The notes: generated from the letters alone by a model not told the origin. A DNA stretch of 64,000 bases from Paenibacillus brevis (GCF_018919145.1 NZ_JAHLQJ010000019.1:1-64000), one strand, 5' to 3'; positions 15,795-24,872 are shown, counted from the first letter of the stretch. Numbers and translations are program-made.

Positions 15795-17474
15795 ATGTGG
15801 ATGACGGCGAGAATAACGGCAGCCAGGGGTCCTGTCTTGCGCTGCAAAGGCTGGCGTCAGGAGGCGCTGCTCCGCATGCTGGAAAATGTGCTTGAGAACG
15901 GAGAAAATCAGCAGGAATTAATTGTGTACGCTTCGCTTGGAAAAGCGGCAAGAGATTGGCCGTCTTATCGCGCTATTGTCGAGACCTTGATCCATTTGGA
16001 GGAGGAAGAGACCTTGGTGATCCAGTCCGGCAAGCCGATTGGCGTGTTTCGTACGCATGCCGCAGCGCCGCTGGTCGTGATGGCGAACTGCAACCTCGTC
16101 GGCCGATGGGCGACGGCAGAACATTTTTATGATTTACAGGAAAAAGGGCTTTTGATATGGGGAGGATTGACTGCAGCGGCCTGGCAATATATCGGCTCCC
16201 AAGGGGTTATTCAAGGTACTTATGAAATTTTTCAGAGTATAGCAAGACGTTATTTTGACGGCAGCCTGCAGGGAAGATTTGTTCTTACGGCTGGCCTTGG
16301 CGGCATGGGCGGGGCCCAGCCACTGGCCGGAACCATGGCGAATGCGGCGATTTTGTGCGTGGAAGTATCGGAAGAGCGGGTGGACAAACGAATTCAAGCC
16401 GGTTACCTCCAGAAGAAAACGTTCGACTTAGCGGAAGCGTTGGGATGGATCGATGAAGCCGTGCAACGTAAGGAGAGCATTTCCGTCGGCTTGGTGGCGA
16501 ATGCGGCAGAAATTTATCCTCTCCTGCTTGCTAAAGGGATTGTTCCGGACGTCGTCACCGATCAGACCTCGGCCCATGATCTGTTGTACGGATATATTCC
16601 GGAAGGCTACACGCCGGAGAGCGCCGAGCAGCTCAGACAGCGGAATCCGCAGCTGCTGGAGGAGCTGTCCGGCCGGTCGATAGCCAAGGAAGTAACGGCG
16701 ATGCTCGGCTTCTTGGAGCGTGGCGCCATCGTCTTCGACAACGGCAACAACATCCGGACACAGGCAAAGAAGTTCGGGGTAGAAGAAGCCTTCAACATCG
16801 ATATTTTCACGGAAGCATTTTTGCGGCCGCTCTTTGCTCGGGGCATCGGGCCATTTCGTTGGGTTGCACTGAGCGGAGACAGAGAAGATATCGCCAAGAT
16901 CGACGAGCTGATCCTGCAGGAGTTCAGTCATAACGAGATCGTCGTTAACTGGATCCGGCTTGCCAATCGCTATGTTCCGGTTGAAGGGCTTCCGGCGCGG
17001 ATCGGCTGGTTCGGTCACGGGGAGCGAAGCCGGCTGGCTCTGCTGGTCAATGAATGGGTGCGCGAGGGGAAACTGGCCGGACCGGTTGCGTTCACAAGGG
17101 ATCATTTGGATGCGGGAGCGATGACGCATCCGAATATTATGACGGAGCGCATGAAGGATGGAAGTGACGCCGTCTCCGATTGGCCGCTGCTCAATGCGAT
17201 GCTGAACTGCTCCTCGATGGCCGATCTCGTGGCCATTCATTCCGGAGGCGGAGGCTACGCCGGCTATATGACAAGCGCCGGGGCTACCGTTGTGGCCGAT
17301 GGAACGGAGGCAGCCGCTCTTCGGCTTCAGACCGCGCTGCTGAATGATACAGGACTGGGTATTCTGAGATATGCGGATGCCGGGTATGAAGAATCACTGG
17401 ATGAAGTGAAGCAAAAGGGAATCCGCCGGATTGTGACGGAGAGTGAACAGGAGGAGAATCTGTGCGTGAACTGA
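15795..17474 (+). CDS. Urocanase paralogue (probable thiourocanate or S-methyl-thiourocanate hydratase)
   Basis: 559 residues, full length for urocanase. Conserved parts include RCKGWRQEALLRML, SGKPIGVFRTH, VLTAGLGGMGGAQPL (NAD+ site), PDVVTDQTSAHD and DNGNNIRTQAKKFG. Changes at sites I recall as conserved in true urocanases: the Cys before GIGPFRW is Ala348 (LFARGIGPFRW), LDSGSVASP becomes LDAGAMTHP, and HHGGGVG becomes HSGGGGYAG (482-490). These suggest a changed substrate pocket. Urocanase homologues that hydrate thiourocanate or S-methyl-thiourocanate are known from ergothioneine breakdown, and the neighbours fit that. The stop overlaps the next gene by 13 bases. Confidence 0.82.
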   Translation: MWMTARITAARGPVLRCKGWRQEALLRMLENVLENGENQQELIVYASLGKAARDWPSYRAIVETLIHLEEEETLVIQSGKPIGVFRTHAAAPLVVMANCNLVGRWATAEHFYDLQEKGLLIWGGLTAAAWQYIGSQGVIQGTYEIFQSIARRYFDGSLQGRFVLTAGLGGMGGAQPLAGTMANAAILCVEVSEERVDKRIQAGYLQKKTFDLAEALGWIDEAVQRKESISVGLVANAAEIYPLLLAKGIVPDVVTDQTSAHDLLYGYIPEGYTPESAEQLRQRNPQLLEELSGRSIAKEVTAMLGFLERGAIVFDNGNNIRTQAKKFGVEEAFNIDIFTEAFLRPLFARGIGPFRWVALSGDREDIAKIDELILQEFSHNEIVVNWIRLANRYVPVEGLPARIGWFGHGERSRLALLVNEWVREGKLAGPVAFTRDHLDAGAMTHPNIMTERMKDGSDAVSDWPLLNAMLNCSSMADLVAIHSGGGGYAGYMTSAGATVVADGTEAAALRLQTALLNDTGLGILRYADAGYEESLDEVKQKGIRRIVTESEQEENLCVN

Positions 17475-18580
17475 CAAGAGAAGACGTGCTCGCCGCCGTG
17501 AAGGGAGGCTCCGTGTTCGCCAGCGGAGGCGGCGGATGGGTTGATCATGGGCTGGAGATCGGCGGCGCTGCGCTTGCCGTCGGCAGGCCGAAGCTGGCCT
17601 CGCTGGAGGAATTGCCCGATGATGCGGTCATTCTAACCTGCACGGCCATCGGTGCGCCTGCGGGAAGAGACTGGCAAATGCTGGGCAAGGACTATATCAA
17701 GGCAGTTCAATTGATCATCGACCACTATGACGGAAAAATTACCGGCGTCATGACGCCGCAGAACGGCATGTCCAGCACGATCAACGGCTGGTTGCCCGCT
17801 GCGGCGCTCGGACTTGTCGTCGTGGATGCGACCGGCGATATCCGGGCGCATCCTACCGGGAAGATGGGCTCCCTGGGATTGGCCTCCTCGACCACTTACG
17901 AGACGTGGCAGGCTGTAGCAGGGGGCAAGCCGGAGCAGGGGAGCTACCTGGAGCTGATCGTAAAGGGAACTCCCGCACGCACGTCAAATATCCTGCGCAC
18001 AGCCTCCGATATGGCAGGCGGATTTATTGCCGCCGCGAGGCATCCGCTTCCTGCGCAGTACGTCCGGCAGCATGCCGCCATCGGAGGCATCTCGATTGCC
18101 ATAGGGCTGGGCAACGCTATTCTCGCCGCTGAACCGCTTGGCTCCGAGGCTGTCATCTCGGCGATCACTGGGCATACCGGAGGCAAGATCCTCGGAAGAG
18201 GAACTGTAAGGCATAAGCGCGTGGCATATAGCGGCGCATTTGATATCGGTACGATCGAGGTCCAAATATCCCCCAAAAGGTCCCTGACTCTCCATGTCAT
18301 GAATGAATATATGGCGGTTGAGGATCAGGCAGGGAAACGCCTGACCACCTTCCCGGACGTGATTACGACGCTTTCCCTGAGATCCGGCCAGCCGGTCAGT
18401 GTCGGCGACCTCCGCGAAGGACAGGAAATTGCCGTATTTTCAATCGATAAATCCAAGATTCCGCTCAGCTCCAGCGTGAAGGACCCTTCGGTCTATCCGG
18501 AAGTCGAACAGGCCCTTGGGATTGAACTGTATAAGCATTCTTTCGCTTCAGGAAAGAGAAAAGCCTATGCCGGGGCTTGA
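17462..18580 (+). CDS. DUF917 family protein (probable S-methyl-thiohydantoin desulfurase)
   Basis: 372 residues, GTG start with GGAGGAG upstream inside the urocanase gene. The N-terminus REDVLAAVKGGSVFASGGGGWVDHG is typical of DUF917 (PF06032). The family is linked to hydantoinase-type genes, and from memory an S-methyl-thiohydantoin desulfurase that releases methanethiol in S-methyl-ergothioneine breakdown belongs here. In this operon it would act on the product of the urocanase paralogue. No hydantoinase or N-carbamoyl-glutamate amidohydrolase gene is present in the window, so later steps must be encoded elsewhere. The assignment rests on family and context. Confidence 0.75.
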   Translation: MRELTREDVLAAVKGGSVFASGGGGWVDHGLEIGGAALAVGRPKLASLEELPDDAVILTCTAIGAPAGRDWQMLGKDYIKAVQLIIDHYDGKITGVMTPQNGMSSTINGWLPAAALGLVVVDATGDIRAHPTGKMGSLGLASSTTYETWQAVAGGKPEQGSYLELIVKGTPARTSNILRTASDMAGGFIAAARHPLPAQYVRQHAAIGGISIAIGLGNAILAAEPLGSEAVISAITGHTGGKILGRGTVRHKRVAYSGAFDIGTIEVQISPKRSLTLHVMNEYMAVEDQAGKRLTTFPDVITTLSLRSGQPVSVGDLREGQEIAVFSIDKSKIPLSSSVKDPSVYPEVEQALGIELYKHSFASGKRKAYAGA

Positions 18581-20105
18581 TGTCATTAGACTAGGCCTTG
18601 CCCCGCTGGGCATTGACGAGGTAATCGAAGTAGCATGCCATGCCCGCAAGGTAGAGATTGACAAGGAGTCGCTTGCCAGGCTGGATCACGCCAGGCAGCT
18701 CGTCTTTGAGTTGGCAGAGCAGGGCCATCCGGTGTACGGCTTGAACCGCGGGGTGGGCTGGAATAAGGATCGCAGGATCGAACCCGGGCAGTATGAGCGC
18801 TTTAACCGGAACCTGCTGTATTCTCATAGCGCAGGCGTCGGCCCGCTGGCTTCCCGGGAAGAAGTCCGCGCGGTCATGCTGACCCGTCTGAACGGATTGC
18901 TGCAGGGGCATGCCGGACTACAACCGGAAATTGTCGTACGGTATGCCGATTTTCTGAATCGCGGCATTCATCCTCTGCTTCCGCTTCGCGGTTCGATCGG
19001 TGCCGCCGACATCACCTCGATTTCCCACATTGGCCTTGCCATGATCGGCGAAGGAGAGGTCGAGTATGGCGGCATCCGCATGGCAGCATCCGAAGCACTG
19101 GAGCTAGCCGGGCTTAGTCCGATTATACTCGGCCCGAAGGATGGGCTTGCAATCGTCAGTTCCAACGCTTTATCGGCCGGGACCGGGGCGCTGGCCTTGG
19201 GGGAAGCCGAGAAGCTGCTTAAGCTTGCAGACCTCGTGTATGCCCTGTCTCTCGAAGCCGTCACCGGGAATGTGAGTCCGCTGCATGAAGCAGTCCACAA
19301 AGTGCGGCCCTATCCCGGTCAACTTCGAAGCCGGGATCGGATTGCCCGATACTTGAAGGGCAGCGAACTATGGGACGGAACGCTTCCCGATTCGCTGCAG
19401 GACCCGCTCAGCTTCAGGGATGCCTGTCAAATTCATGGAGCGGCCGAGGATGCTCTCCGTTATGCACGGGAGCAACTGGAGCTGCATCTGACGAGCTCTG
19501 ATGATAACCCTTGCTTGCTTGTTGAGGAACGTCTTATTTTATCCAATGCCAATTTTGATCCGGTCGTATGGATTCTTGGCTTTGAAATGTTGGGGATCGC
19601 GCTGCATCATCTGTCCAAGAGTTCCTGCCACCGGATCATTAAGCTGGGCGATCCAAGATTCACGGGGCTGACCCGCTTCCTGACGCCTGATGAGCAGAAG
19701 GTGATCGGCTTCTGCACGCTGCAGAAAACCGCCACTTCTCTGGATGCGGAAATCCGCCATCTGATCAATCCGGTATCCACCGACTTTTATTCGCTGGCCG
19801 GGGATCTAGAAGATCATGCCACGAATGCGCCTCTGGTCGTCCGGAATCTCCGGGAGATTATCGAGCGCATTTATTATATTCTGGCAATAGAGCTGCTGCA
19901 TGCCGCTCAGGCTGTTCAATTAAGACCTCCCGGCTTCAGGATGGGAGAGGGAACCAGGCAGCTTTATGAAGCGTTGAGAGAGGAAGTGCCCTTTTTATCC
20001 GAAGACCGCATCCTGACCGGGGATATCGATCGGACTTACCGTCTATTGAGCTCCATACGGATAAAAGGCCATAGTATATCAATAATTGAATCAAAGTCAG
20101 GATAA
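18567..20105 (+). CDS. Histidine ammonia-lyase paralogue without the MIO triad (probable ergothionase-type lyase)
   Basis: 512 residues of the HAL/PAL fold. Tyr57 in VYGLN, NLLYSHSAGVG, and SSDDNPCLL match the family. The MIO-forming segment, normally GSVGASGDLAPLAH, reads GSIGAADITSISH (142-154): one residue is missing and the Ala-Ser-Gly triad is gone. MIO is needed to activate a poor leaving group such as ammonia; ergothionase, a HAL relative, eliminates trimethylamine from ergothioneine using acid-base residues. The OpuC-type importer upstream supports a trimethylammonium substrate. The ATG at 18567 overlaps the DUF917 gene by 14 bases with GGAAAGAG upstream; a longer frame from 18516 is less likely. 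Last gene of the operon. Confidence 0.82.
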   Translation: MPGLDVIRLGLAPLGIDEVIEVACHARKVEIDKESLARLDHARQLVFELAEQGHPVYGLNRGVGWNKDRRIEPGQYERFNRNLLYSHSAGVGPLASREEVRAVMLTRLNGLLQGHAGLQPEIVVRYADFLNRGIHPLLPLRGSIGAADITSISHIGLAMIGEGEVEYGGIRMAASEALELAGLSPIILGPKDGLAIVSSNALSAGTGALALGEAEKLLKLADLVYALSLEAVTGNVSPLHEAVHKVRPYPGQLRSRDRIARYLKGSELWDGTLPDSLQDPLSFRDACQIHGAAEDALRYAREQLELHLTSSDDNPCLLVEERLILSNANFDPVVWILGFEMLGIALHHLSKSSCHRIIKLGDPRFTGLTRFLTPDEQKVIGFCTLQKTATSLDAEIRHLINPVSTDFYSLAGDLEDHATNAPLVVRNLREIIERIYYILAIELLHAAQAVQLRPPGFRMGEGTRQLYEALREEVPFLSEDRILTGDIDRTYRLLSSIRIKGHSISIIESKSG

Positions 20106-20227
20106 ATCGAGATAATAAAAGCGCCACGCCAAAGTAAGCGCTTCCTTGATGGAAAAGTTATTAAATCTGAATTTTCATGTCATTTTCAAGGATTTACATT
20201 ATCATGCCATAGGAGTAATATCACTCT

Positions 20228-20455
20228 TGGATTCGATATCTGATTCGCTGAATTTTCCCGTCACGGCGGGGAAAACGGGGGAACCGAATGCTTCTTGAGC
20301 GGGATGATTTGTATTCCGGCAAGGTGCGTGGGGTGAATCCGCGGAAGCCATGAGCCGAAGATTTATGGTACGGCAGGCAAGCGCGGAGGGGTGACTCTCA
20401 CTACCCTAATCCGACAGCTAACCTCGTAAGCGTTGTTCGAGAGAGGATGATACTG
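20228..20455 (+). ncRNA. c-di-AMP riboswitch (ydaO-yuaA class)
   Basis: Conserved pieces appear in order: CGCTGAAT, CGGGGGAACC, GGGGTGAATC, GGTACGGCAGG, CTCACTACCC, AATCCGACAGCTAACCTCGTAAGC. This is the ydaO-yuaA architecture. It is followed by a terminator at 20472-20503 and then kimA, so high c-di-AMP should stop transcription of the potassium importer. It fills most of the 474-base gap between the lyase gene and kimA; the first 120 bases of that gap hold only a weak hairpin. Confidence 0.93.
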
Positions 20456-20471
20456 TGACCAGTTCATAATG

Positions 20472-20503
20472 GCCGCAGAGGTTCTTTCCTCTGCGGTTTT
20501 TTG
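20472..20503 (+). terminator. Riboswitch expression-platform terminator
   Basis: CCGCAGAGG-TTCTTT-CCTCTGCGG followed by six T, directly after the aptamer. Confidence 0.92.
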
Positions 20504-20579
20504 CTGCGCAAATACAAGAACAGCCGGACGATCAGCCTCAATCCGAGATCATATTCTAATTCATGGTGGTGTTGCATCT

Positions 20580-22406
20580 ATGTTTACACTCTTCAAACGT
20601 GTCTTAATCGGTCAGCCTTTAAAATCCAAAGACCTTGGTGAGCAGAAGCTGAATAAGACGAAGGCTCTTGCGATCTTGTCTTCTGATGCGCTCTCTTCAG
20701 TAGCTTATGGACCGGAACAGATTCTGCTGGTATTGATGGCTTTGGGAGCGGTGGCATACTGGCTCTCTATTCCGATTGCGATTGGCATTCTGGTGTTGCT
20801 TGTTGCGCTCGTACTGTCTTACAGACAAATCATCTTCGCTTACCCTCATGGGGGCGGGGCCTATGTAGTGTCCAAAGAGAATCTTGGAGTCAATTCCGGT
20901 CTTCTTGCGGGAGGAGCTCTGCTTGTCGATTATATTTTGACTGTTGCAGTAAGCATTTCGGCAGGGACGGATGCTATTACTTCAGCATTTCCATCCCTGC
21001 ATGGATATAATGTTCTGATCGCGTGCCTCTTGGTCATACTAATTACAATTTTGAATCTTCGAGGGCTTACCGAGTCTGCTTCGGTGCTGGCCTATCCTGT
21101 GTATTTGTTCGTAGCTATTTTGTTTCTAACTATCGCAGTAGGTCTCTATAAGGTGCTGACAGGTCAGATTTCTCCGGAGCTTCATACTTCCTTTGGCACG
21201 CCTATAGCTGGGCTTAGTCTATTCCTGTTGCTAAGGGCTTTTGCTTCGGGCAGTTCCGCTTTGACGGGTGTAGAAGCGATCTCGAACGCCATTCCGAACT
21301 TCAAGTCTCCGGCCCCTAATAATGCGGCCAAAACACTTGCTGCAATGGGGATTTTACTGGCTATCCTGTTTTCGGGAATTGTATTTCTGGCTTATTACTA
21401 TGGGATCTCTCCCAAGGTGGAAGAGACGGTTGTATCCCAGATCGCTTCAGCTACTTTTGGGCGGGGAGTCATGTATTATATTATTCAAGGGATCACGGCG
21501 ATGATTCTGGTTCTTGCAGCTAACACGGGGTACTCGGCTTTTCCGCTGTTGGCAGTCAATCTGGCAAAAGACAAATACATCGCCAGAATGTTCACGGTAA
21601 GAGGGGACAGACTTGGCTATTCAAATGGGATCCTGTTTCTTGCAACCGCATCGATCCTGCTAATTATTATGTTTAAAGGCCAAACCGAGCATCTGATTCC
21701 GCTCTATGCGGTCGGCGTGTTTATTCCATTTACCTTGGCTCAAACCGGCATGCTAGTGAAATGGCTGCGTGAGAAGCCTGCGGGCTGGAGATTCAAGCTG
21801 ACGATTAATGCCATCGGGGCTGCAATCAGCTTTCTTGTTATGATGATATTTTTCATCACCAAGTTTCCGCAGGTATGGCCGGTGCTGATTTTTCTGCCGC
21901 TCATCGTCCTGTTCTTCCGCAGTATCCATAAGCATTATGAAGATGTCGGCGACCAGCTTCGGATCAGCTCCTGTGAGCCTCATAAACCGATTGAGGGAAA
22001 TGTATTCATCATTCCGGTTGCAGGGATTACGCATGTGGTGGAGAATACACTGAATTATGCAAAATCGCTCCATCCGGATCAAATTATTGCGGTTTACGTT
22101 GCCTTTGATAAGGAAAGCGAAAAAGCGTTTGAAGAAAAATGGAGTCACTGGCAGCCTGATGTCCGCCTTGTAACGCTGTACTCCCAATATCGAAGCATTA
22201 TCCAGCCGTTAACTAAGTTTGTGGATACCGTGGAATACAAAGCTAAAGAGTCGAACTTTCAGGTTACAGTTCTGATTCCACAGTTTATTCCGAAGAAGCA
22301 ATGGCATAATGCGCTTCATAACCAGTCCAGCTTGTTGATTCGAGCTTTTCTGTTGTATCGCAGGGACCTGATTGTAACGACGGTTCCATATCATTTCAAA
22401 AAGTAA
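20580..22406 (+). CDS. kimA: KimA potassium importer (APC superfamily)
   Basis: 608 residues, the length of B. subtilis KimA (YdaO). About twelve transmembrane segments (roughly 30-440) start after KTKALAILSSDALSSVAYGPEQ, the APC-type first helix. GASSALTGVEAISNAIPNFK-like sequence (ASGSSALTGVEAISN) marks helix 6. A C-terminal cytoplasmic domain of about 150 residues follows (NVFIIPVAGITHVVENTLNYAKS). KimA imports potassium with protons at low external potassium. The c-di-AMP riboswitch upstream is the known control. The start is the ATG at 20580; the frame extends upstream through the terminator and is not coding there. Confidence 0.93.
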   Translation: MFTLFKRVLIGQPLKSKDLGEQKLNKTKALAILSSDALSSVAYGPEQILLVLMALGAVAYWLSIPIAIGILVLLVALVLSYRQIIFAYPHGGGAYVVSKENLGVNSGLLAGGALLVDYILTVAVSISAGTDAITSAFPSLHGYNVLIACLLVILITILNLRGLTESASVLAYPVYLFVAILFLTIAVGLYKVLTGQISPELHTSFGTPIAGLSLFLLLRAFASGSSALTGVEAISNAIPNFKSPAPNNAAKTLAAMGILLAILFSGIVFLAYYYGISPKVEETVVSQIASATFGRGVMYYIIQGITAMILVLAANTGYSAFPLLAVNLAKDKYIARMFTVRGDRLGYSNGILFLATASILLIIMFKGQTEHLIPLYAVGVFIPFTLAQTGMLVKWLREKPAGWRFKLTINAIGAAISFLVMMIFFITKFPQVWPVLIFLPLIVLFFRSIHKHYEDVGDQLRISSCEPHKPIEGNVFIIPVAGITHVVENTLNYAKSLHPDQIIAVYVAFDKESEKAFEEKWSHWQPDVRLVTLYSQYRSIIQPLTKFVDTVEYKAKESNFQVTVLIPQFIPKKQWHNALHNQSSLLIRAFLLYRRDLIVTTVPYHFKK

Positions 22407-22423
22407 ACAAGGAGCTATGAAAT

Positions 22424-22969
22424 ATGAAATTCATGTTTATATCCGATATCCATGGTTCGTTATACTGGCTGAACAAGGCGCTTGACCAGGTGGAGCTCGA
22501 GAAGCCGGACCGGATCGTTCTGCTCGGAGACTATATGTATCACGGCCCGCGGAACCCGTTGCCGGAGCAATATGCTCCGGCGCAGGTAGCTGATCGTCTT
22601 AATGAGTATAAGGACCGGATTCTTGCGCTGCGGGGAAATTGCGATGCTGAGGTGGACCAGATGCTGCTGCAATTTCCGATGATGGGCGATCATGTGCAAA
22701 TCTACGATCAGGGGCGGCGGATTTTCGCTTCTCACGGTCATATTCATAGCATGGACAATCTGCCTTCTCTGGAAGCGGGCAGCATATTTATTCAAGGCCA
22801 TACGCACATTCCTGTTGCGGAGAAGCAGGAGGGAATATATTTGCTGAATCCAGGCTCCATCTCGCTACCCAAGGAGCAATGGCCTCATTCCTACGGTCTG
22901 ATGGAAGCTGATGAATTTAAGGTGCTGGACTTTAATGGGAATATCCTCAAACGGATTTCCCTGAACTAA
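22424..22969 (+). CDS. YfcE-like phosphodiesterase (metallophosphoesterase)
   Basis: 181 residues, a compact calcineurin-like fold. Metal ligands lie in ISDIHGS (6-12), LLGDYMYHG, LRGNCDAEVD, SHGHIHSMD and QGHTHIP. YfcE of E. coli acts on phosphodiester bonds of unknown physiological substrates with manganese. The gene starts 17 bases after kimA with an AAGGAG ribosome site and is followed closely by a HAD phosphatase, so the three may be read together under the riboswitch. Confidence 0.85.
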   Translation: MKFMFISDIHGSLYWLNKALDQVELEKPDRIVLLGDYMYHGPRNPLPEQYAPAQVADRLNEYKDRILALRGNCDAEVDQMLLQFPMMGDHVQIYDQGRRIFASHGHIHSMDNLPSLEAGSIFIQGHTHIPVAEKQEGIYLLNPGSISLPKEQWPHSYGLMEADEFKVLDFNGNILKRISLN

Positions 22970-23043
22970 AATAAATTCCGTTGAGACATCCCTTCAAACA
23001 AGGTATCATGGATGAAGAAATATCGACCGGAGGGATTATGGGA

Positions 23044-23733
23044 ATGACAATTCAGCCAGGGCTGCCAAAGCCGGAAGCGATTATCTTTGATATGGATGGA
23101 ACTTTGTTCAAGACAGAAACCTTGCTCATACCGGTGCATCATCAGGTGTTTGAGCAGTTAAGGCTGGAGAAGCTTTATGAAGGTGCAACGCCGCCTGAAG
23201 AACATATGCTTAGTTGTCTCGGAATGCTGCTGGAGGATATTTGGAAAAAGGTGATTCCGAATAGCAGCGAGGCAGTTCATCGACGGGCTGATGAACTGCT
23301 GCTGGAGTTTGAGCTTGCCGGTTTAAAGGCTCATCCCACCGAGCTCTATCCAGGCGTAGCCGATACATTAATCAAGCTCAAACAGCGGGGAGTCCGGTTG
23401 TTTGTTGCGAGCAATGGCCTGGAGCATTACGTGAAGGGCGTTGCGGAAGCCCATGGCATAGCGAATTTATTTGAAGGCTTGTACAGTGCCGGCCAATATC
23501 AGACAGCATCCAAGACCGAACTGGTCAGGCTCCTTCTGGACCGCCATGGTGTGAACCGGGCATGGATGGTGGGAGACCGTTCGTCCGATGTGGAGGCAGG
23601 CAAGCAAAATCATCAGACAGTGATTGGCTGCGCCTATGCCGGTTTTGGTCATGATCATGAGCTGGAGGGATCCGATATTTTGATCTCCTCCTTTGAAGAA
23701 TTGCTTGAGCTGTTTGAGCAGTCTCATCTATAG
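23044..23733 (+). CDS. HAD-superfamily hydrolase (phosphoglycolate phosphatase-like)
   Basis: 229 residues. Motif I IIFDMDGTLFKTE holds the nucleophile and acid Asp pair; motif II LFVASNGLEHYV; Lys in SKTELVRLLL; motif IV VGDRSSDVEAGKQN. A helical cap between motifs I and II marks subfamily IA. Substrate unknown; phosphoglycolate or a sugar phosphate would be typical. ATG 23044 is 9 bases from GGAGGG and is preferred over ATG 23038 (3 bases) and a longer frame from 22981. Confidence 0.83.
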   Translation: MTIQPGLPKPEAIIFDMDGTLFKTETLLIPVHHQVFEQLRLEKLYEGATPPEEHMLSCLGMLLEDIWKKVIPNSSEAVHRRADELLLEFELAGLKAHPTELYPGVADTLIKLKQRGVRLFVASNGLEHYVKGVAEAHGIANLFEGLYSAGQYQTASKTELVRLLLDRHGVNRAWMVGDRSSDVEAGKQNHQTVIGCAYAGFGHDHELEGSDILISSFEELLELFEQSHL

Positions 23734-23747
23734 CAGAGAGCTCGAAT

Positions 23748-23784
23748 AAGCCGCTCCCTTCAAGAAGAAGAAGGGGCGGCTTTT
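23748..23784. terminator. Shared terminator of convergent genes
   Basis: AAGCCGCTCCCTT and AAGGGGCGGCTTTT form a stem with a T-run on the plus strand. It overlaps the last codons of the convergent gene at 23760-24869. Confidence 0.85.
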
Positions 23785-24869
23785 CTGTTATATAACCACA
23801 AGGCGTACTCCAGCGGCTTGATAATGGCTCTCCGGTAAGCTTCCTTATCCCCGGTCTGAATGAATACTTCGCGGGCCGGCTTAGGATTAACCTCAAGAAT
23901 ATAGACGTTTCCGCTTCGGTCTATCGCCAAATCAAGAGCAAGCTCACAGATAGCGCCAATAGATGACTCCAGATATTCAGCCACCTCCAAACTTAACTTT
24001 TCCGCAGTGCGTCTGATCTGGATCCGTTTTTCCTCGGAATGTCCGGATTGGCTTAGCAGTCTGTTCATGGAAATGGCTCTGCCCCCGCCATGCAAATTGG
24101 AGGTGACGCTTCGTGCCGGCCCGATTCTTCCTGCTCCCCCGGTAACCTCCCACTGTCCTTCACCGTTTTTCTGTACTAGCATCCGGTAATCATGCACCTT
24201 GCCGTCAGGCAGCTTAATATGGATGGCCTGCTGGGCAATGAAGCGGCTGCTGCCCTTCCAGTTGTGGAGCAAGGATCCAAGCCGTGAGATCGGCAGCTTT
24301 TGCGCAGGAATAATGGCCCGGCTTTGCCTGCGTCCCTGAACAAGCACCATGTCTTTCTCCAGCCGCTCCAGCCGTAAAATGCCGCGGCCGCCGGTGCCGT
24401 TAATCGGCTTGACATAAATCGAGGAGTGCTTGTGAAGGAGCCGTACAGGATCTGAGCTGTTCTGGAATAAGACGGTTTCAGGCAAATAGGAGCGGAAGGA
24501 AGCTTTTCTCGAGAGCAATTGATAGATCGTCCATTTATCCCGAAGCGGCCTGTTCAGGAAGCTTAGATGCCCGTAACGATGCCTGAATTGCTTGAGCTGC
24601 TCGAATCTTTTACTTCGCTGGATGCGGCAGCGGTCATAGATAAGGTCCGGAAAGTCGCGCCATTTTCGGGACCAGATTCTTGTTCTTGGATCATAGATGA
24701 GCGCATGAATCATGGATTTCTGTCCATGAACATCCATAGGAGTAAATACGTATACATCGAGTCCTAGCTTGCTTCCTTCTATAATCATTTTTTGGTAGAC
24801 ATGTCTTTCCTCAAGCCTTTTCTTGTCATTTAAATATAAAGTCAGAATTCCCAGAACCGGCTGAGACAT
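23760..24869 (-). CDS. YheC/YheD-family endospore coat-associated protein, short form (ATP-grasp)
   Basis: 369 residues. After an N-terminal region (LGILTLYLNDKKRLEERHVYQKM) typical of YheC-type proteins comes an ATP-grasp fold with KPINGTGGRGILRL as the glycine-rich loop and LALDLAIDRSGNVYILEVNPKP with the metal-binding acidic and Asn residues. YheC and YheD were found on Bacillus spores; no ligase reaction is established. Last gene of the six-gene minus-strand run; its final codons lie within the terminator hairpin. Confidence 0.83.
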   Translation of the reverse strand: MSQPVLGILTLYLNDKKRLEERHVYQKMIIEGSKLGLDVYVFTPMDVHGQKSMIHALIYDPRTRIWSRKWRDFPDLIYDRCRIQRSKRFEQLKQFRHRYGHLSFLNRPLRDKWTIYQLLSRKASFRSYLPETVLFQNSSDPVRLLHKHSSIYVKPINGTGGRGILRLERLEKDMVLVQGRRQSRAIIPAQKLPISRLGSLLHNWKGSSRFIAQQAIHIKLPDGKVHDYRMLVQKNGEGQWEVTGGAGRIGPARSVTSNLHGGGRAISMNRLLSQSGHSEEKRIQIRRTAEKLSLEVAEYLESSIGAICELALDLAIDRSGNVYILEVNPKPAREVFIQTGDKEAYRRAIIKPLEYALWLYNRKAAPSSS

Positions 24870-24872
24870 CTG

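Noticed and set aside
14135-15847. A 570-codon open frame on the minus strand opposite the substrate-binding protein and monooxygenase genes
   Set aside because: The plus-strand genes have clear family motifs, ribosome sites and operon spacing. The minus frame is an antisense artefact with no recognisable domain.
20120-20150. A terminator after the lyase gene (AAGCGC/GCGCTT)
   Set aside because: Six-base stem with a 13-base loop and no T-run; the end of the catabolic operon transcript remains undefined.
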